From the NCBI GenBank assembly GCA_949987705.1, contig OX465286.1, positions 17,001,676-17,065,675 of the forward strand: a stretch of DNA of 64,000 nucleotides, written 5' to 3'. The notes below the pieces were generated by a model, which was not told where the DNA came from, made no database searches, and saw nothing but the letters and a program-made list of their open reading frames with translations. This DNA comes from Thereva unica (lineage: Eukaryota; Arthropoda; Insecta; Diptera; Therevidae). A program made the translations under genes and the position numbers. Of this stretch, positions 14,710-25,397 are shown in pieces. Each line of letters opens with the position of its first letter. The first letter of the stretch is position 1.

Positions 14710-14871
14710 TGTGAAAAATCTCCACTTTGAAATAAAAAAAACACTTGTGTCACATTTTTGTATCGTAGTAGTTAACGAGTTTTGTTATTGTTTTTTTATT
14801 TAATAATTTTCAGTTCTCTTGTTAAACTTTTAATAAACGGATATAAAATAATCGTAAAAGCATTTTTAACA
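14710..14871 (+). repeat. 5' LTR of element 1
   Basis: 162 bp, beginning TGTGAAAAATC and ending TTTTTAACA (TG...CA termini). It matches 20226-20387 base for base by eye. This is short for a BEL/Pao LTR. It contains A/T-rich stretches and an AATAAA-like motif in TTTAATAAACGG. Confidence 0.95.
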
Positions 14872-14874
14872 AAA

Positions 14875-14892
14875 TGGTGCCGAAACCCGGGA
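14875..14892 (+). other. Primer-binding site, tRNA-Phe type (element 1)
   Basis: TGGTGCCGAAACCCGGGA lies three bases after the LTR. It is complementary to the 18 nt at the 3' end (with CCA) of the insect tRNA-Phe that I recall, whose acceptor stem is GCCGAAA. The tRNA assignment is from memory and not searched. Confidence 0.8.
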
Positions 14893-14960
14893 CGGTGACT
14901 CTTTAACTTTTTATTATAAATATTTGTATTAACGTTGAACGGATTAATTTATTAAAAATA

Positions 14961-17900
14961 ATGGATATCGCCAAACGAGCTACGTATCGCGGGCAGCTTA
15001 CAAAATTAGTCAATCGTATTTTAGATTATTTGAAATCGCCCGAATCGCAATTAAACGAGGATAACGAAGGTAAATTGGATGAAATAGAAGAAGAGCTATC
15101 GGTTTACCTGGCCAGATTAGCCACGGTTCAACAAAGTTTGGAAAAATTAAATGATAAAGACTTAGGCATGTTAAAACCTGAAGAATTTCAAAAGGAATCC
15201 GATTCTATCGCTGAGTATGAAGATAAGGCAATCTCGACCATAAGTCGCTTGAATCAACGATTGGCGAAATTACACCAACTACAGAATAAAAGTTCGAGCA
15301 ACTCTATAAATCTGCCGGCCCCCTCTAATAACATGTCATCAGCCGCAAAATTGCCCAAATTATCATTAAAAATCTTTTCTGGCGATTTCAAAGAATGGCT
15401 ACCGTTTTGGGAAATATTTAAGACCGCTATACACGAACGGCCAAATCTTAGTGGGGCGGATAAATTCAATTATCTGCAGCTGCATTTAACGGGTAAAGCT
15501 GCAGATTCTATCGCTGGATTTATACCTTCAGAAGAAAACTATAATGCAGCAATATCTCTACTTCAAGAGCAATTCGGAGATAATGAAAAGCTAATCGATC
15601 ACAGCATGCAGCAACTAATGTCTTTGCCAAATATAACTTCACGCCGAGATATTCATGGATTAAGAAAACTTTACAATAGTGTAACATCGAGCACCAGGTC
15701 GCTTACAATTCTTAGTGTGCCCCTTACTCAATACTCGGTTATGCTAAAATCACTTTTAATGAGATGTATGCCTGACGACCTCGTGGTGGAATTTTATCGT
15801 ACACGTCAAGAATTATTTGCAGACAAATCAGAGGCGGATGTTGCCGATGTATCTTCCTTAGTAGGCAATGAAAATTCTTCCCCTTACTTTGAAGGTGATA
15901 AGCAAGTACGCGACATTTTAAAATTTTTGAAAGCAGAAGTTGAATCGTTGGAAAGGTCTGCTCTTATGCAAAACAGACGTCCATCTGTACAAACTACTCA
16001 AAATTTCAAAACTGCGGCAGGACTTTTAACGTCTGATGAACTTTTAAAATGTTGCTTTTGTAAAAAGGAATCACACTCCTCTCAACGATGTCAGACGCCC
16101 ATGGATCTTCATCAGCGTAAGGAAATATTACTCAATGAAGGGCGTTGCTTCAGATGTACTCGAAAAGGCCACCATTCTCGTAATTGTTACAGCAAATTGA
16201 TTCGCTGCGACCATTGCAAAGGCAGACATTCAACTTCAATGTGTGATCCTTCTTATATTGCAACATCTAATAATCAAGTTTCTAAGGATAGAGATATCTT
16301 ACCCGCTACTAGTTTATGTTCGACCAGCCATCCATCTTCAGATGTGTACCTGCAAACGGCTTACGTAATTGCGTCAAACCCCATGTCCCTCATCAACTCA
16401 AGACCGATTCGTTTAATTTTAGATGGAGGGAGCCAGCGCTCATATGTAACCCAGAACACTGTATCCCAACTTGGTTTAAGAATTTACGACAAAGTTAGAC
16501 TGCGTATCTTAGCCTTTGGATCTAAGGTCAGAATTCCAGTTGAACAATTTGATAGAGTGCAAATTAAATTGAAGAGTCGCTTTGACGATAAATTTGTTCT
16601 AATTTTAGCCATAGTAGTACCGTACATTTGTGATGATATTCTACCGGTACCTAGTGGAAATTGTCCTATGTTTGCCCGTTTGGATTTAGCAGATAGTGGT
16701 GAAATTAAAGAACGAGGTCTTCATATCCTAATAGGGGCGGACTATTATTGGGAAATTGTTTCAGACGAGTCAAAACGAATGTCGAACAATTTAGTGGCCA
16801 TTAATTCAATTTTCGGGTGGACAATCCAAGGACCTGTGATTAATTCCTGTAATAAAGAGAACTTGATACTTGCCAACATATCTGCTTCGTTAAATGTTTG
16901 TGCACTAGATGGTGAAAGCTTAAAAAGATTTTGGGACTTGGAAAGTATTGGAATAACGGGTGATAAATTGCAAGAAAATTTTAGTGATTTCGATAATTTG
17001 ACAAAAACAGATGGCGATAGATACCAAGCTTCCTTACTGTGGCGAAAAGATAATGTGTTATTAAAGGATAACCGAGATAACGCCTTTGTCCGTTTCAAGA
17101 AATTAGTGGCTAAATTATCCAAAGAAGAAGTTAAACTTTTGGAATATGATGCCGCTATGCAAGAGCTAATTTCAACCGGAATAGCTGAAGAAGTAAATTA
17201 TGATGCCACAGCTGAACGTATTTTTTATTTACCGCATCGGCCTGTATACAAATATGACAGAACAACAACGAAAATGCGCATTGTTTTCGATGCATCAGCT
17301 CAAGTAGGTTCTAATTTATCATTAAATCAAAATTTAACCGCAGGACCTAACTTGTTACCGGATCTGCTATCAGTTATATTAAACTTCCGACTGGATATCA
17401 TTGGACTAGTAGCAGATATTGAAAAGGCATTTTTGCAGATTTCTTTGGCAGTGCAAGATCGAGATTGCCATAGATTTTTTTGGTTTCAAACGAAGATAAC
17501 AGATACAGCCCAACTTCCACCTCCAACTGTATATCGCATGACAAGGGTAACATTTGGCGTTACATGTAGCCCTTTTATTTTATGCGCTACTTTAAGAAAG
17601 CATTTCATTAACGAATCTATAGCATTTCCAGAAACTTGTAACGTACTACAACGCTCGTTATATATGGACGATTTGGTTACTAGTGTCAAAGATGTCAAAA
17701 CAGCCATTACCGTTTATAAGGAAGTCTGTGAGATTTTAGCTCGAGCACATATGAGAATCAGAAAATGGAATAGCAACTGCTATAAACTGAGAGCGATATT
17801 TAACGATAAACCACCTGAGATTCAAAAGGTTTTAGGTCTAATTTGGGTCTGTAACAACGATGAGCTTGCTATTGACTTACGTCAACTATCTAGCATACCA

Positions 17901-20048
17901 TACTGCGCTCCAACGAAAAGGAATGTACTGCAATTCATCGCTAAAATATTTGATCCTGTTGGTGTACTAGGACCGTTCGTTGTGAAGCTTAAGCTTTTAT
18001 TCCAAACACTTTGGCGCTTACACATTGACTGGGACGAGCCGATGCCTTCATCACTACAGACAACGTGGAATAATAGTCTTTCTCAAATATCTATGCTAAA
18101 GAAAGTTACAGTGCCCCGTTGTCTCTTTACTACCAATGCTAGAATAATCCAAGAACTTCATGTCTTTGCAGATGCAAGTGTAGCGGCGTATGGAACAGTA
18201 GCCTATATCAGAAGCGTGAACGAAGATAAAACTACCAATGTTGTGTACCTATGTTCGAAGAATCGAGTAGCACCCCTAAAGAACGACGTTTCTGTGGAAT
18301 TAACCCTTCCAAAACTAGAGTTGACCGCCGCCCTCATCGCTGCTAGATTGGCCGCATTTCTCATCGAACATCTAAATACGAAATTTGACAATATATATCT
18401 TTGGTCCGATTCTAAGATCGCCCTTCACTGGATACATAATAAAAATCAGAAATTTAAACCTTATATATTAAATCGTGTTCATGAAATTAAACGACTAACT
18501 GTGGCAGCGAATTGGAGACACTGCCCCGGAATTGAAAATCCTGCAGATTTACTAACGCGTGGACTATCTGGAAGCCAACTGATAAATGCTTCATCCTGGA
18601 TTCGTGGGCCTTCGTGGTTATTAAGCGACCCAGACCATTGGCCAGAAAATATCGTCAAAATTCCTGAATCAATATCTGTATTTCATTTGCAGGCTGTGGA
18701 AGAGACGGATTCATCGTGCAATAACTTGCCTTTATTCTCGATTGAAAATTTCAGTAGGTATAGAAAAGTTATTCGTATAACGGCATATATCCTACGTTTT
18801 ATCGACAATATAAAACGCAAACATCTGAATGAAAAATTCATCACTAGCGAAGAAATGCAGCGAGCGGAAACATATTGGATTAAACATATCCAATACACGT
18901 TCTTCTCTGTCGAAATTATGGCTCTAAAACGTGGTAAGCCATTACCGAAGTCATCTTCTGTCCTTTTGCTTAATCCTATGATGGATAAGAACGGAATTTT
19001 ACGAATTCAGACACGACTACAAGAGTCTAGTCTAGATTATAATGCTATATATCCTATATTGCTTCCCAAATCGTGTTATTTTACATCACTGCTGGTCCTC
19101 GATGCACATGAACGTGTTTTACATGGAGGAGTGAATATTGTCTTAACTCGCCTAAGAGAGAAGTATTGGATTATCAAGGCTCGACAATTAATTAAAAGTC
19201 TTTTAAAAGGATGTAGAATTTGTCGCCGGCTTAAAGGCCCCCCGGCCTCTCAACCATTTGCGCCTTTACCTAGTGAACGGTTGCAAACAGCTAGGCCTTT
19301 CGAAACAACTGGTGTAGACTTCGCAGGGCCTCTATACGTGAAAACTTCCAAGGACAATAAGGATACCTCTAAAGTATATATAATGTTACTTACCTGCGCT
19401 GTGGTACGCGCCGTCCATCTGGAACTTGTTCCAAGTTTAAATTCTGAAAGTTGCCTGTTAGCTTTGAGGCGTTTCTTTGCACGCCGTGGTATTCCCAAAT
19501 GCATGTACTCGGACAATGCTCGAACATTCAAAAGGGCTTCACTAGAACTCCGGCAAGTGGGATTTGTTATCGAGTCTGAAGAATGGCAAGGATTTGTCAG
19601 CAACGAGGGAGTTTCTTGGAAATTTATCGTAGAACGAGCTGCGTGGTGGGGTGGTTTCTGGGAACGCCTTGTAAAAGTAGTAAAAGATATCCTGAAGATA
19701 ACTATTAGCCGATCAGTACTTACGAATGAGCAACTTCATACCCTATTAATAGAAGCCGAATCATCAATAAATTCAAGACCCTTAACATACGTCAGCGATG
19801 ATCCCTTAGACCTTTCGCCACTAACACCTAATCATTTTTTACAGGTTTTTTTCTCTTCAACTCTCTCTTCTACAACTAGCACTACTGATGTCAAATTGAG
19901 ACTAAATTGGAAGTCTCGACTATATCTATCTAATCTATTTATGAAACGGTTCAGAATGGAATATATACAACAACTCAGATCGGCACATTTCTCAAAACAT
20001 CAATTTTCAACCAAACTAGAAACCGGCGACGTTGTCATTGTTTACTAG
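14961..20048 (+). CDS. BEL/Pao Gag-Pol polyprotein, cut short by an in-frame TAG
   Basis: 1695 codons. The N-terminal Gag part is rich in charged helices. It is followed by zinc knuckles: CX2CX4HX4C at residues 364-377, CX2CX4HX4C at 396-409, and a variant CX2CX3HX4C just after. The protease has DGGS at 488-491. The reverse transcriptase has FDASA and the catalytic YMDD at 901-904. RNase H has FADAS around D1071. The integrase has an HHCC zinc site about 1383-1421 and catalytic D1453, D1518 and E1568 in WWGGFWE. The frame stops at TAG 20046-20048, but the same frame stays open for 65 more codons to a TGA at 20244-20246, inside the 3' LTR. The full length would be close to the 1763 residues of the other element here, so the TAG is probably a nonsense mutation. 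The ATG at 14961 is the first in frame after the primer site. Role: capsid formation, reverse transcription and integration of the element. Confidence 0.93.
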   Translation: MDIAKRATYRGQLTKLVNRILDYLKSPESQLNEDNEGKLDEIEEELSVYLARLATVQQSLEKLNDKDLGMLKPEEFQKESDSIAEYEDKAISTISRLNQRLAKLHQLQNKSSSNSINLPAPSNNMSSAAKLPKLSLKIFSGDFKEWLPFWEIFKTAIHERPNLSGADKFNYLQLHLTGKAADSIAGFIPSEENYNAAISLLQEQFGDNEKLIDHSMQQLMSLPNITSRRDIHGLRKLYNSVTSSTRSLTILSVPLTQYSVMLKSLLMRCMPDDLVVEFYRTRQELFADKSEADVADVSSLVGNENSSPYFEGDKQVRDILKFLKAEVESLERSALMQNRRPSVQTTQNFKTAAGLLTSDELLKCCFCKKESHSSQRCQTPMDLHQRKEILLNEGRCFRCTRKGHHSRNCYSKLIRCDHCKGRHSTSMCDPSYIATSNNQVSKDRDILPATSLCSTSHPSSDVYLQTAYVIASNPMSLINSRPIRLILDGGSQRSYVTQNTVSQLGLRIYDKVRLRILAFGSKVRIPVEQFDRVQIKLKSRFDDKFVLILAIVVPYICDDILPVPSGNCPMFARLDLADSGEIKERGLHILIGADYYWEIVSDESKRMSNNLVAINSIFGWTIQGPVINSCNKENLILANISASLNVCALDGESLKRFWDLESIGITGDKLQENFSDFDNLTKTDGDRYQASLLWRKDNVLLKDNRDNAFVRFKKLVAKLSKEEVKLLEYDAAMQELISTGIAEEVNYDATAERIFYLPHRPVYKYDRTTTKMRIVFDASAQVGSNLSLNQNLTAGPNLLPDLLSVILNFRLDIIGLVADIEKAFLQISLAVQDRDCHRFFWFQTKITDTAQLPPPTVYRMTRVTFGVTCSPFILCATLRKHFINESIAFPETCNVLQRSLYMDDLVTSVKDVKTAITVYKEVCEILARAHMRIRKWNSNCYKLRAIFNDKPPEIQKVLGLIWVCNNDELAIDLRQLSSIPYCAPTKRNVLQFIAKIFDPVGVLGPFVVKLKLLFQTLWRLHIDWDEPMPSSLQTTWNNSLSQISMLKKVTVPRCLFTTNARIIQELHVFADASVAAYGTVAYIRSVNEDKTTNVVYLCSKNRVAPLKNDVSVELTLPKLELTAALIAARLAAFLIEHLNTKFDNIYLWSDSKIALHWIHNKNQKFKPYILNRVHEIKRLTVAANWRHCPGIENPADLLTRGLSGSQLINASSWIRGPSWLLSDPDHWPENIVKIPESISVFHLQAVEETDSSCNNLPLFSIENFSRYRKVIRITAYILRFIDNIKRKHLNEKFITSEEMQRAETYWIKHIQYTFFSVEIMALKRGKPLPKSSSVLLLNPMMDKNGILRIQTRLQESSLDYNAIYPILLPKSCYFTSLLVLDAHERVLHGGVNIVLTRLREKYWIIKARQLIKSLLKGCRICRRLKGPPASQPFAPLPSERLQTARPFETTGVDFAGPLYVKTSKDNKDTSKVYIMLLTCAVVRAVHLELVPSLNSESCLLALRRFFARRGIPKCMYSDNARTFKRASLELRQVGFVIESEEWQGFVSNEGVSWKFIVERAAWWGGFWERLVKVVKDILKITISRSVLTNEQLHTLLIEAESSINSRPLTYVSDDPLDLSPLTPNHFLQVFFSSTLSSTTSTTDVKLRLNWKSRLYLSNLFMKRFRMEYIQQLRSAHFSKHQFSTKLETGDVVIVY

Positions 20049-20225
20049 CCTTCTAGGCCAAGGTTATTCTGGAAGCTTGCCATTGTCAACAACGTATTCC
20101 CTGGACGTGACGGAAAAGTTAGAGCCTGTGAATTGAGATTTTCCAATGGTACACTGCTAAGAAGACCAATTCAGCACTTATACCCACTGGAACTAGAATC
20201 AAGAATTCAACGGCCGGCCGGAGGA
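20049..20225 (+). pseudogene. C-terminal tail of element 1 polyprotein, behind the TAG
   Basis: Fifty-nine further sense codons follow before the LTR, in the same frame and with BEL-integrase tail character (GRDGKVRACEL, RRPIQHLYPLEL). Both other elements here have the equivalent region fused to pol. The sequence ends in the GC-rich, purine-leaning CGGCCGGCCGGAGGA at 20211-20225, which abuts the 3' LTR and is the likely plus-strand priming tract. Confidence 0.8.
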
Positions 20226-20387
20226 TGTGAAAAATCTCCACTTTGAAATAAAAAAAACACTTGTGTCACATTTTTGTATCGTAGTAGTTAACGAGTTTTG
20301 TTATTGTTTTTTTATTTAATAATTTTCAGTTCTCTTGTTAAACTTTTAATAAACGGATATAAAATAATCGTAAAAGCATTTTTAACA
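20226..20387 (+). repeat. 3' LTR of element 1
   Basis: 162 bp, identical by eye to the 5' LTR, and followed by the second GTCCC target copy at 20388-20392. Confidence 0.95.
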
Positions 20388-23300
20388 GTCCCTAACAATT
20401 TCCCATCCAAAAAAGGGCCACTCCAGAATTTTCCCAAAACCGGAAAATTTTCAAAGGGGTACCCCTTGGGATATTTTTGGTCTATTTCACGAAAGTGCTG
20501 GGATCTTAATGAATGGGGTATCGTTGGAAAGAGCTCGCTCCCCCGAGTTCAGCGCACTTGATTTGGTCCAGAAATTCCAAGGGGTTCGGGAGATATCCCC
20601 TCTTTTGTGATTTCCCCAAGCGGGGCTGCAGAATGCCCATTATCTCGGGAAATACTGGTCAGCCCGGGGTGGGATTGAATTCACAGCCTCCCTGGGAGGT
20701 CCCTAACAATTTCCCATCCAAAAAAGGGCCACTCCAGAATTTTCCCAAAACCGGAAAATGTTCAAAGGGATATTTTTGGTCGATTTCACGAAAGTGCTGG
20801 GATCTTAATGAATGGGGTATCGTTGGAAAGAGCTCGCTCCCCCGAGTTCAGCGCACTTGATTTGGTCCAGAAATTCCAAGGGGTTCGTGAGATATCCCCT
20901 CTTTGGTGATTTCCCCAAGGGGGGCTGCAGAATGTCCATTATCTCGGGAAATACTGGTCAGCCCGGGGTGGGATTGAATTCACAGCCTCCCTGGGAGGTC
21001 CCTAACAATTTCCCATCCAAAAAAGGGCCACTCCAGAATTTTCCCAAAACCGGAAAATGTTCAAAGGGATATTTTTGGTCGATTTCACGAAAGTGCTGGG
21101 ATCTTAATGAATGGGGTATCGTTGGAAAGAGCTCGCTCCCCCGAGTTCAGCGCACTTGATTTGGTCCAGAAATTCCAAGGGGTTCGGGAGATATCCCCTC
21201 TTTGGTGATTTCCCCAAGGGGGGCTGCAGAATGCCCATTATCTCGGGAAATACTGGTCAGCCCGGGGTGGGATTGAATTCACAGCCTCCCTGGGAGGTCC
21301 CTAACAATTTCCCATCCAAAAAAGGGCCACTCCAGAATTTTCCCAAAACCGGAAAATGTTCAAAGGGATATTTTTGGTCGATTTCACGAAAGTGCTGGGA
21401 TCTTAATGAATGGGGTATCGTTGGAAAGAGCTCGCTCCCCCGAGTTCAGCGCACTTGATTTGGTCCAGAAATTCCAAGGGGTTCGGGAGATATCCCCTCT
21501 TTGGTGATTTCCCCAAGGGGGGCTGCAGAATGTCCATTATCTCGGGAAATACTGGTCAGCCCGGGGTGGGATTGAATTCACAGCCTCCCTGGGAGGTCCC
21601 TAACAATTTCCCATCCAAAAAAGGGCCACTCCAGAATTTTCCCAAAACCGGAAAATTTTCAAAGGGGTACCCCTTGGGATATTTTTGGCCGATTTCACGA
21701 AAGTGCTGGGATCTTAATGAATGGGGTATCGTTGGAAAGGGCTCGCTCCCCCGAGTTCAGCGCACTTGATTTGGTCCAGAAATCCCAAGGGGTTCGGGAG
21801 ATATCCCCTCTTTTGTGATTTCCCCAAGCGGGGCTGCAGAATGCCCATTATCTCGGGAAATACTGGTCAGCCCGGGGTGGGATTGAATTCACAGCCTCCC
21901 TGGGAGGTCCCTAACAATTTCCCATCCAAAAAAGGGCCACTCCAGAATTTTCCCAAAACCGGAAAATGTTCAAAGGGATATTTTTGGTCGATTTCACGAA
22001 AGTGCTGGGATCTTAATGAATGGGGTATCGTTGGAAAGAGCTCGCTCCCCCGAGTTCAGCGCACTTGATTTGGTCCAGAAATTCCAAGGGGTTCGTGAGA
22101 TATCCCCTCTTTGGTGATTTCCCCAAGGGGGGCTGCAGAATGTCCATTATCTCGGGAAATACTGGTCAGCCCGGGGTGGGATTGAATTCACAGCCTCCCT
22201 GGGAGGTCCCTAACAATTTCCCATCCAAAAAAGGGCCACTCCAGAATTTTCCCAAAACCGGAAAATTTTCAAAGGGATATTTTTGGTCGATTTCACGAAA
22301 GTGCTGGGTTCCTAATGAATGGGGTATCGTTGGAAAGGGCTCGCTCCCCCGAGTTCAGCGCACTTGATTTGGTCCAGAAATTCCAAGGGGTTCGGGAGTG
22401 ATCCCCTCTTTTGTGATTTCCCCAAGGGGGGCTGCAGAATGCCCATTATCTCGGGAAATACTGGTCAGCCCGGGGTGGGATTGGATTCACAGCCTCCCTG
22501 GGAGGTCCCTAACAATTTCCCATCCAAAAAAGGGCCATTCCAGAATTTTCCCAAAACCGGAAAATTTTCAAAGGGATATTTTTGGTCGATTTCACGAAAG
22601 TGCTGTGTTCCTAATGAATGGGGTATCGTTGGAAAGGGCTCGCTTCCCCGAGCTCAGCGCACTTGATTTGGTCCAGAAATTCCAACGGGTTCGGGAGTGA
22701 TCCCCTCTTTTGTGATTTCCCCAAGGGGGGCTGCAGAATGCCCATTATCTCGGGAAATACTGGTCAGCCCGGGGTGGGATTGGATTCACAGCCTCCCTGG
22801 GAGGTCCCTAACAATTTCCCATCCAAAAAAGGGCCGTTCCAGAATTTTCCCAAAACCGGAAAATTTTCAAAGGGATATATTTGGTCGATTTCACGAAAGT
22901 GCTGGGATCTTAATGAATGGGGTATCGTTGGAAAGGGCTCGCTCCCCCGAGTTCAGCGCACTTGATTTGGTACAGAAATTCCAAGGGGTTCGGGAGTGAT
23001 CCCCTCTTTTGTGATTTCCCCAAGGGGGGCTGCAGAATGCCCATTATCTCGGGAAATACTGGTCAGCCCGGGGTGGGATTGGATTCACAGCCTCCCTGGG
23101 AGGTCCCTAACAATTTCCCATCCAAAAAAGGGCCATTCCAGAATTTTCCCAAAACCGGAAAATTTTCAAAGGGATATTTTTGGTCGATTTCACGAAAGTG
23201 CTGGGATCTTAATGAATGGGGTATCGTTGGAAAGGGCTCGCTCCCCCGAGTTCAGCGCACTTGATTTGGTCCAGAAATCCCAAGGGGTTCGGGAGATATC

Positions 23301-25397
23301 CCCTCTTTTGTGATTTCCCCAAGCGGGGCTGCAGAATGCCCATTATCTCGGGAAATACTGGTCAGCCCGGGGTGGGATTGAATTCACAGCCTCCCTGGGA
23401 GGTCCCTAACAATTTCCCATCCAAAAAAGGGCCACTCCAGAATTTTCCCAAAACCGGAAAATGTTCAAAGGGATATTTTTGGTCGATTTCACGAAAGTGC
23501 TGGGATCTTAATGAATGGGGTATCGTTGGAAAGAGCTCGCTCCCCCGAGTTCAGCGCACTTGATTTGGTCCAGAAATTCCAAGGGGTTCGTGAGATATCC
23601 CCTCTTTGGTGATTTCCCCAAGGGGGGCTGCAGAATGTCCATTATCTCGGGAAATACTGGTCAGCCCGGGGTGGGATTGAATTCACAGCCTCCCTGGGAG
23701 GTCCCTAACAATTTCCCATCCAAAAAAGGGCCACTCCAGAATTTTCCCAAAACCGGAAAATTTTCAAAGGGGTACCCCTTGGGATATTTTTGGCCGATTT
23801 CACGAAAGTGCTGGGATCTTAATGAATGGGGTATCGTTGGAAAGGGCTCGCTCCCCCGAGTTCAGCGCACTTGATTTGGTACAGAAATTCCAAGGGGTTC
23901 GGGAGTGATCCCCTCTTTTGTGATTTCCCCAAGGGGGGCTGCAGAATGCCCATTATCTCGGGAAATACTGGTCAGCCCGGGGTGGGATTGGATTCACAGC
24001 CTCCCTGGGAGGTCCCTAACAATTTCCCATCCAAAAAAGGGCCATTCCAGAATTTTCCCAAAACCGGAAAATTTTCAAAGGGATATTTTTGGTCGATTTC
24101 ACGAAAGTGCTGGGATCTTAATGAATGGGGTATCGTTGGAAAGGGCTCGCTCCCCCGAGTTCAGCGCACTTGATTTGGTCCAGAAATCCCAAGGGGTTCG
24201 GGAGATATCCCCTCTTTTGTGATTTCCCCAAGCGGGGCTGCAGAATGCCCATTATCTCGGGAAATACTGGTCAGCCCGGGGTGGGATTGAATTCACAGCC
24301 TCCCTGGGAGGTCCCTAACAATTTCCCATCCAAAAAAGGGCCACTCCAGAATTTTCCCAAAACCGGAAAATGTTCAAAGGGATATTTTTGGTCGATTTCA
24401 CGAAAGTGCTGGGATCTTAATGAATGGGGTATCGTTGGAAAGAGCTCGCTCCCCCGAGTTCAGCGCACTTGATTTGGTCCAGAAATTCCAAGGGGTTCGT
24501 GAGATATCCCCTCTTTGGTGATTTCCCCAAGGGGGGCTGCAGAATGTCCATTATCTCGGGAAATACTGGTCAGCCCGGGGTGGGATTGAATTCACAGCCT
24601 CCCTGGGAGGTCCCTAACAATTTCCCATCCAAAAAAGGGCCACTCCAGAATTTTCCCAAAACCGGAAAATTTTCAAAGGGGTACCCCTTGGGATATTTTT
24701 GGCCGATTTCACGAAAGTGCTGGGATCTTAATGAATGGGGTATCGTTGGAAAGGGCTCGCTCCCCCGAGTTCAGCGCACTTGATTTGGTCCAGAAATCTC
24801 AAGGGGTTCGGGAGATATCCCCTCTTTTGTGATTTCCCCAAGCGGGGCCGCAGAATGCCCATTATCTCGGGAAATACTGGTCAGCCCGGGGTGGGATTGA
24901 ATTCACAGCCTCCCTGGGAGGTCCCTAACAATTTCCCATCCAAAAAAGGGCCACTCCAGAATTTTCCCAAAACCGGAAAATTTTCAAAGGGGTCCCTTGG
25001 GATATTTTTGGTCGATTTCACGAAAGTGCTCGGATCTTAATGAATGGGGTATCGTTGGAAAGGGCTCGCTCCCCCGAGTTCAGCGCACTTGATTTGGTCC
25101 AGAAATCTCAAGGGGTTCGGGAGATATCCCCTCTTTTGTGATTTCCCCAAGCGGGGCCGCAGAATGCCCATTATCTCGGGAAATACTGGTCAGCCCGGGG
25201 TGGGATTGAATTCACAGCCTCCCTGGGAGGTCCCTAACAATTTCCCATCCAAAAAAGGGCCACTCCAGAATTTTCCCAAAACCGGAAAATTTTCAAAGGG
25301 GTACCCCTTGGGATATTTTTGGTCGATTTCACGAAAGTGCTGGGATCTTAATGAATGGGGTATCGTTGGAAAGGGCTCGCTCCCCCGAGTTCAGCGC
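20388..25397 (+). repeat. Satellite array B
   Basis: About 16-17 monomers continuing array A in the same orientation. Many carry substitutions uncommon in array A: GTTGGAAAGAGCTCG, GAATGTCCATTATC, GGTTCGTGAGAT and GGCCGATTTC. Most are the 299-bp class. A three-monomer block of 909 bp is repeated in tandem (start points 22917 and 23826, with matching internal monomers at 23216/24125 and 23515/24424), a higher-order repeat. Confidence 0.96.

Larger units (their letters stand above)
14710..20387 (+). mobile_element. BEL/Pao LTR retrotransposon 1, inserted in the satellite
   Basis: A 5678-bp element bounded by two 162-bp LTRs that read identically, with a 5-bp duplication of the satellite target. 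Order: 5' LTR, tRNA-Phe-type primer site, one long Gag-Pol frame, short purine-rich stretch, 3' LTR. Identical LTRs indicate a recent insertion. The only visible defect is an in-frame TAG near the end of the integrase region. The order protease, reverse transcriptase, RNase H, integrase in a single frame, with BEL-type motifs, gives the family. There is no envelope frame. Confidence 0.96.
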
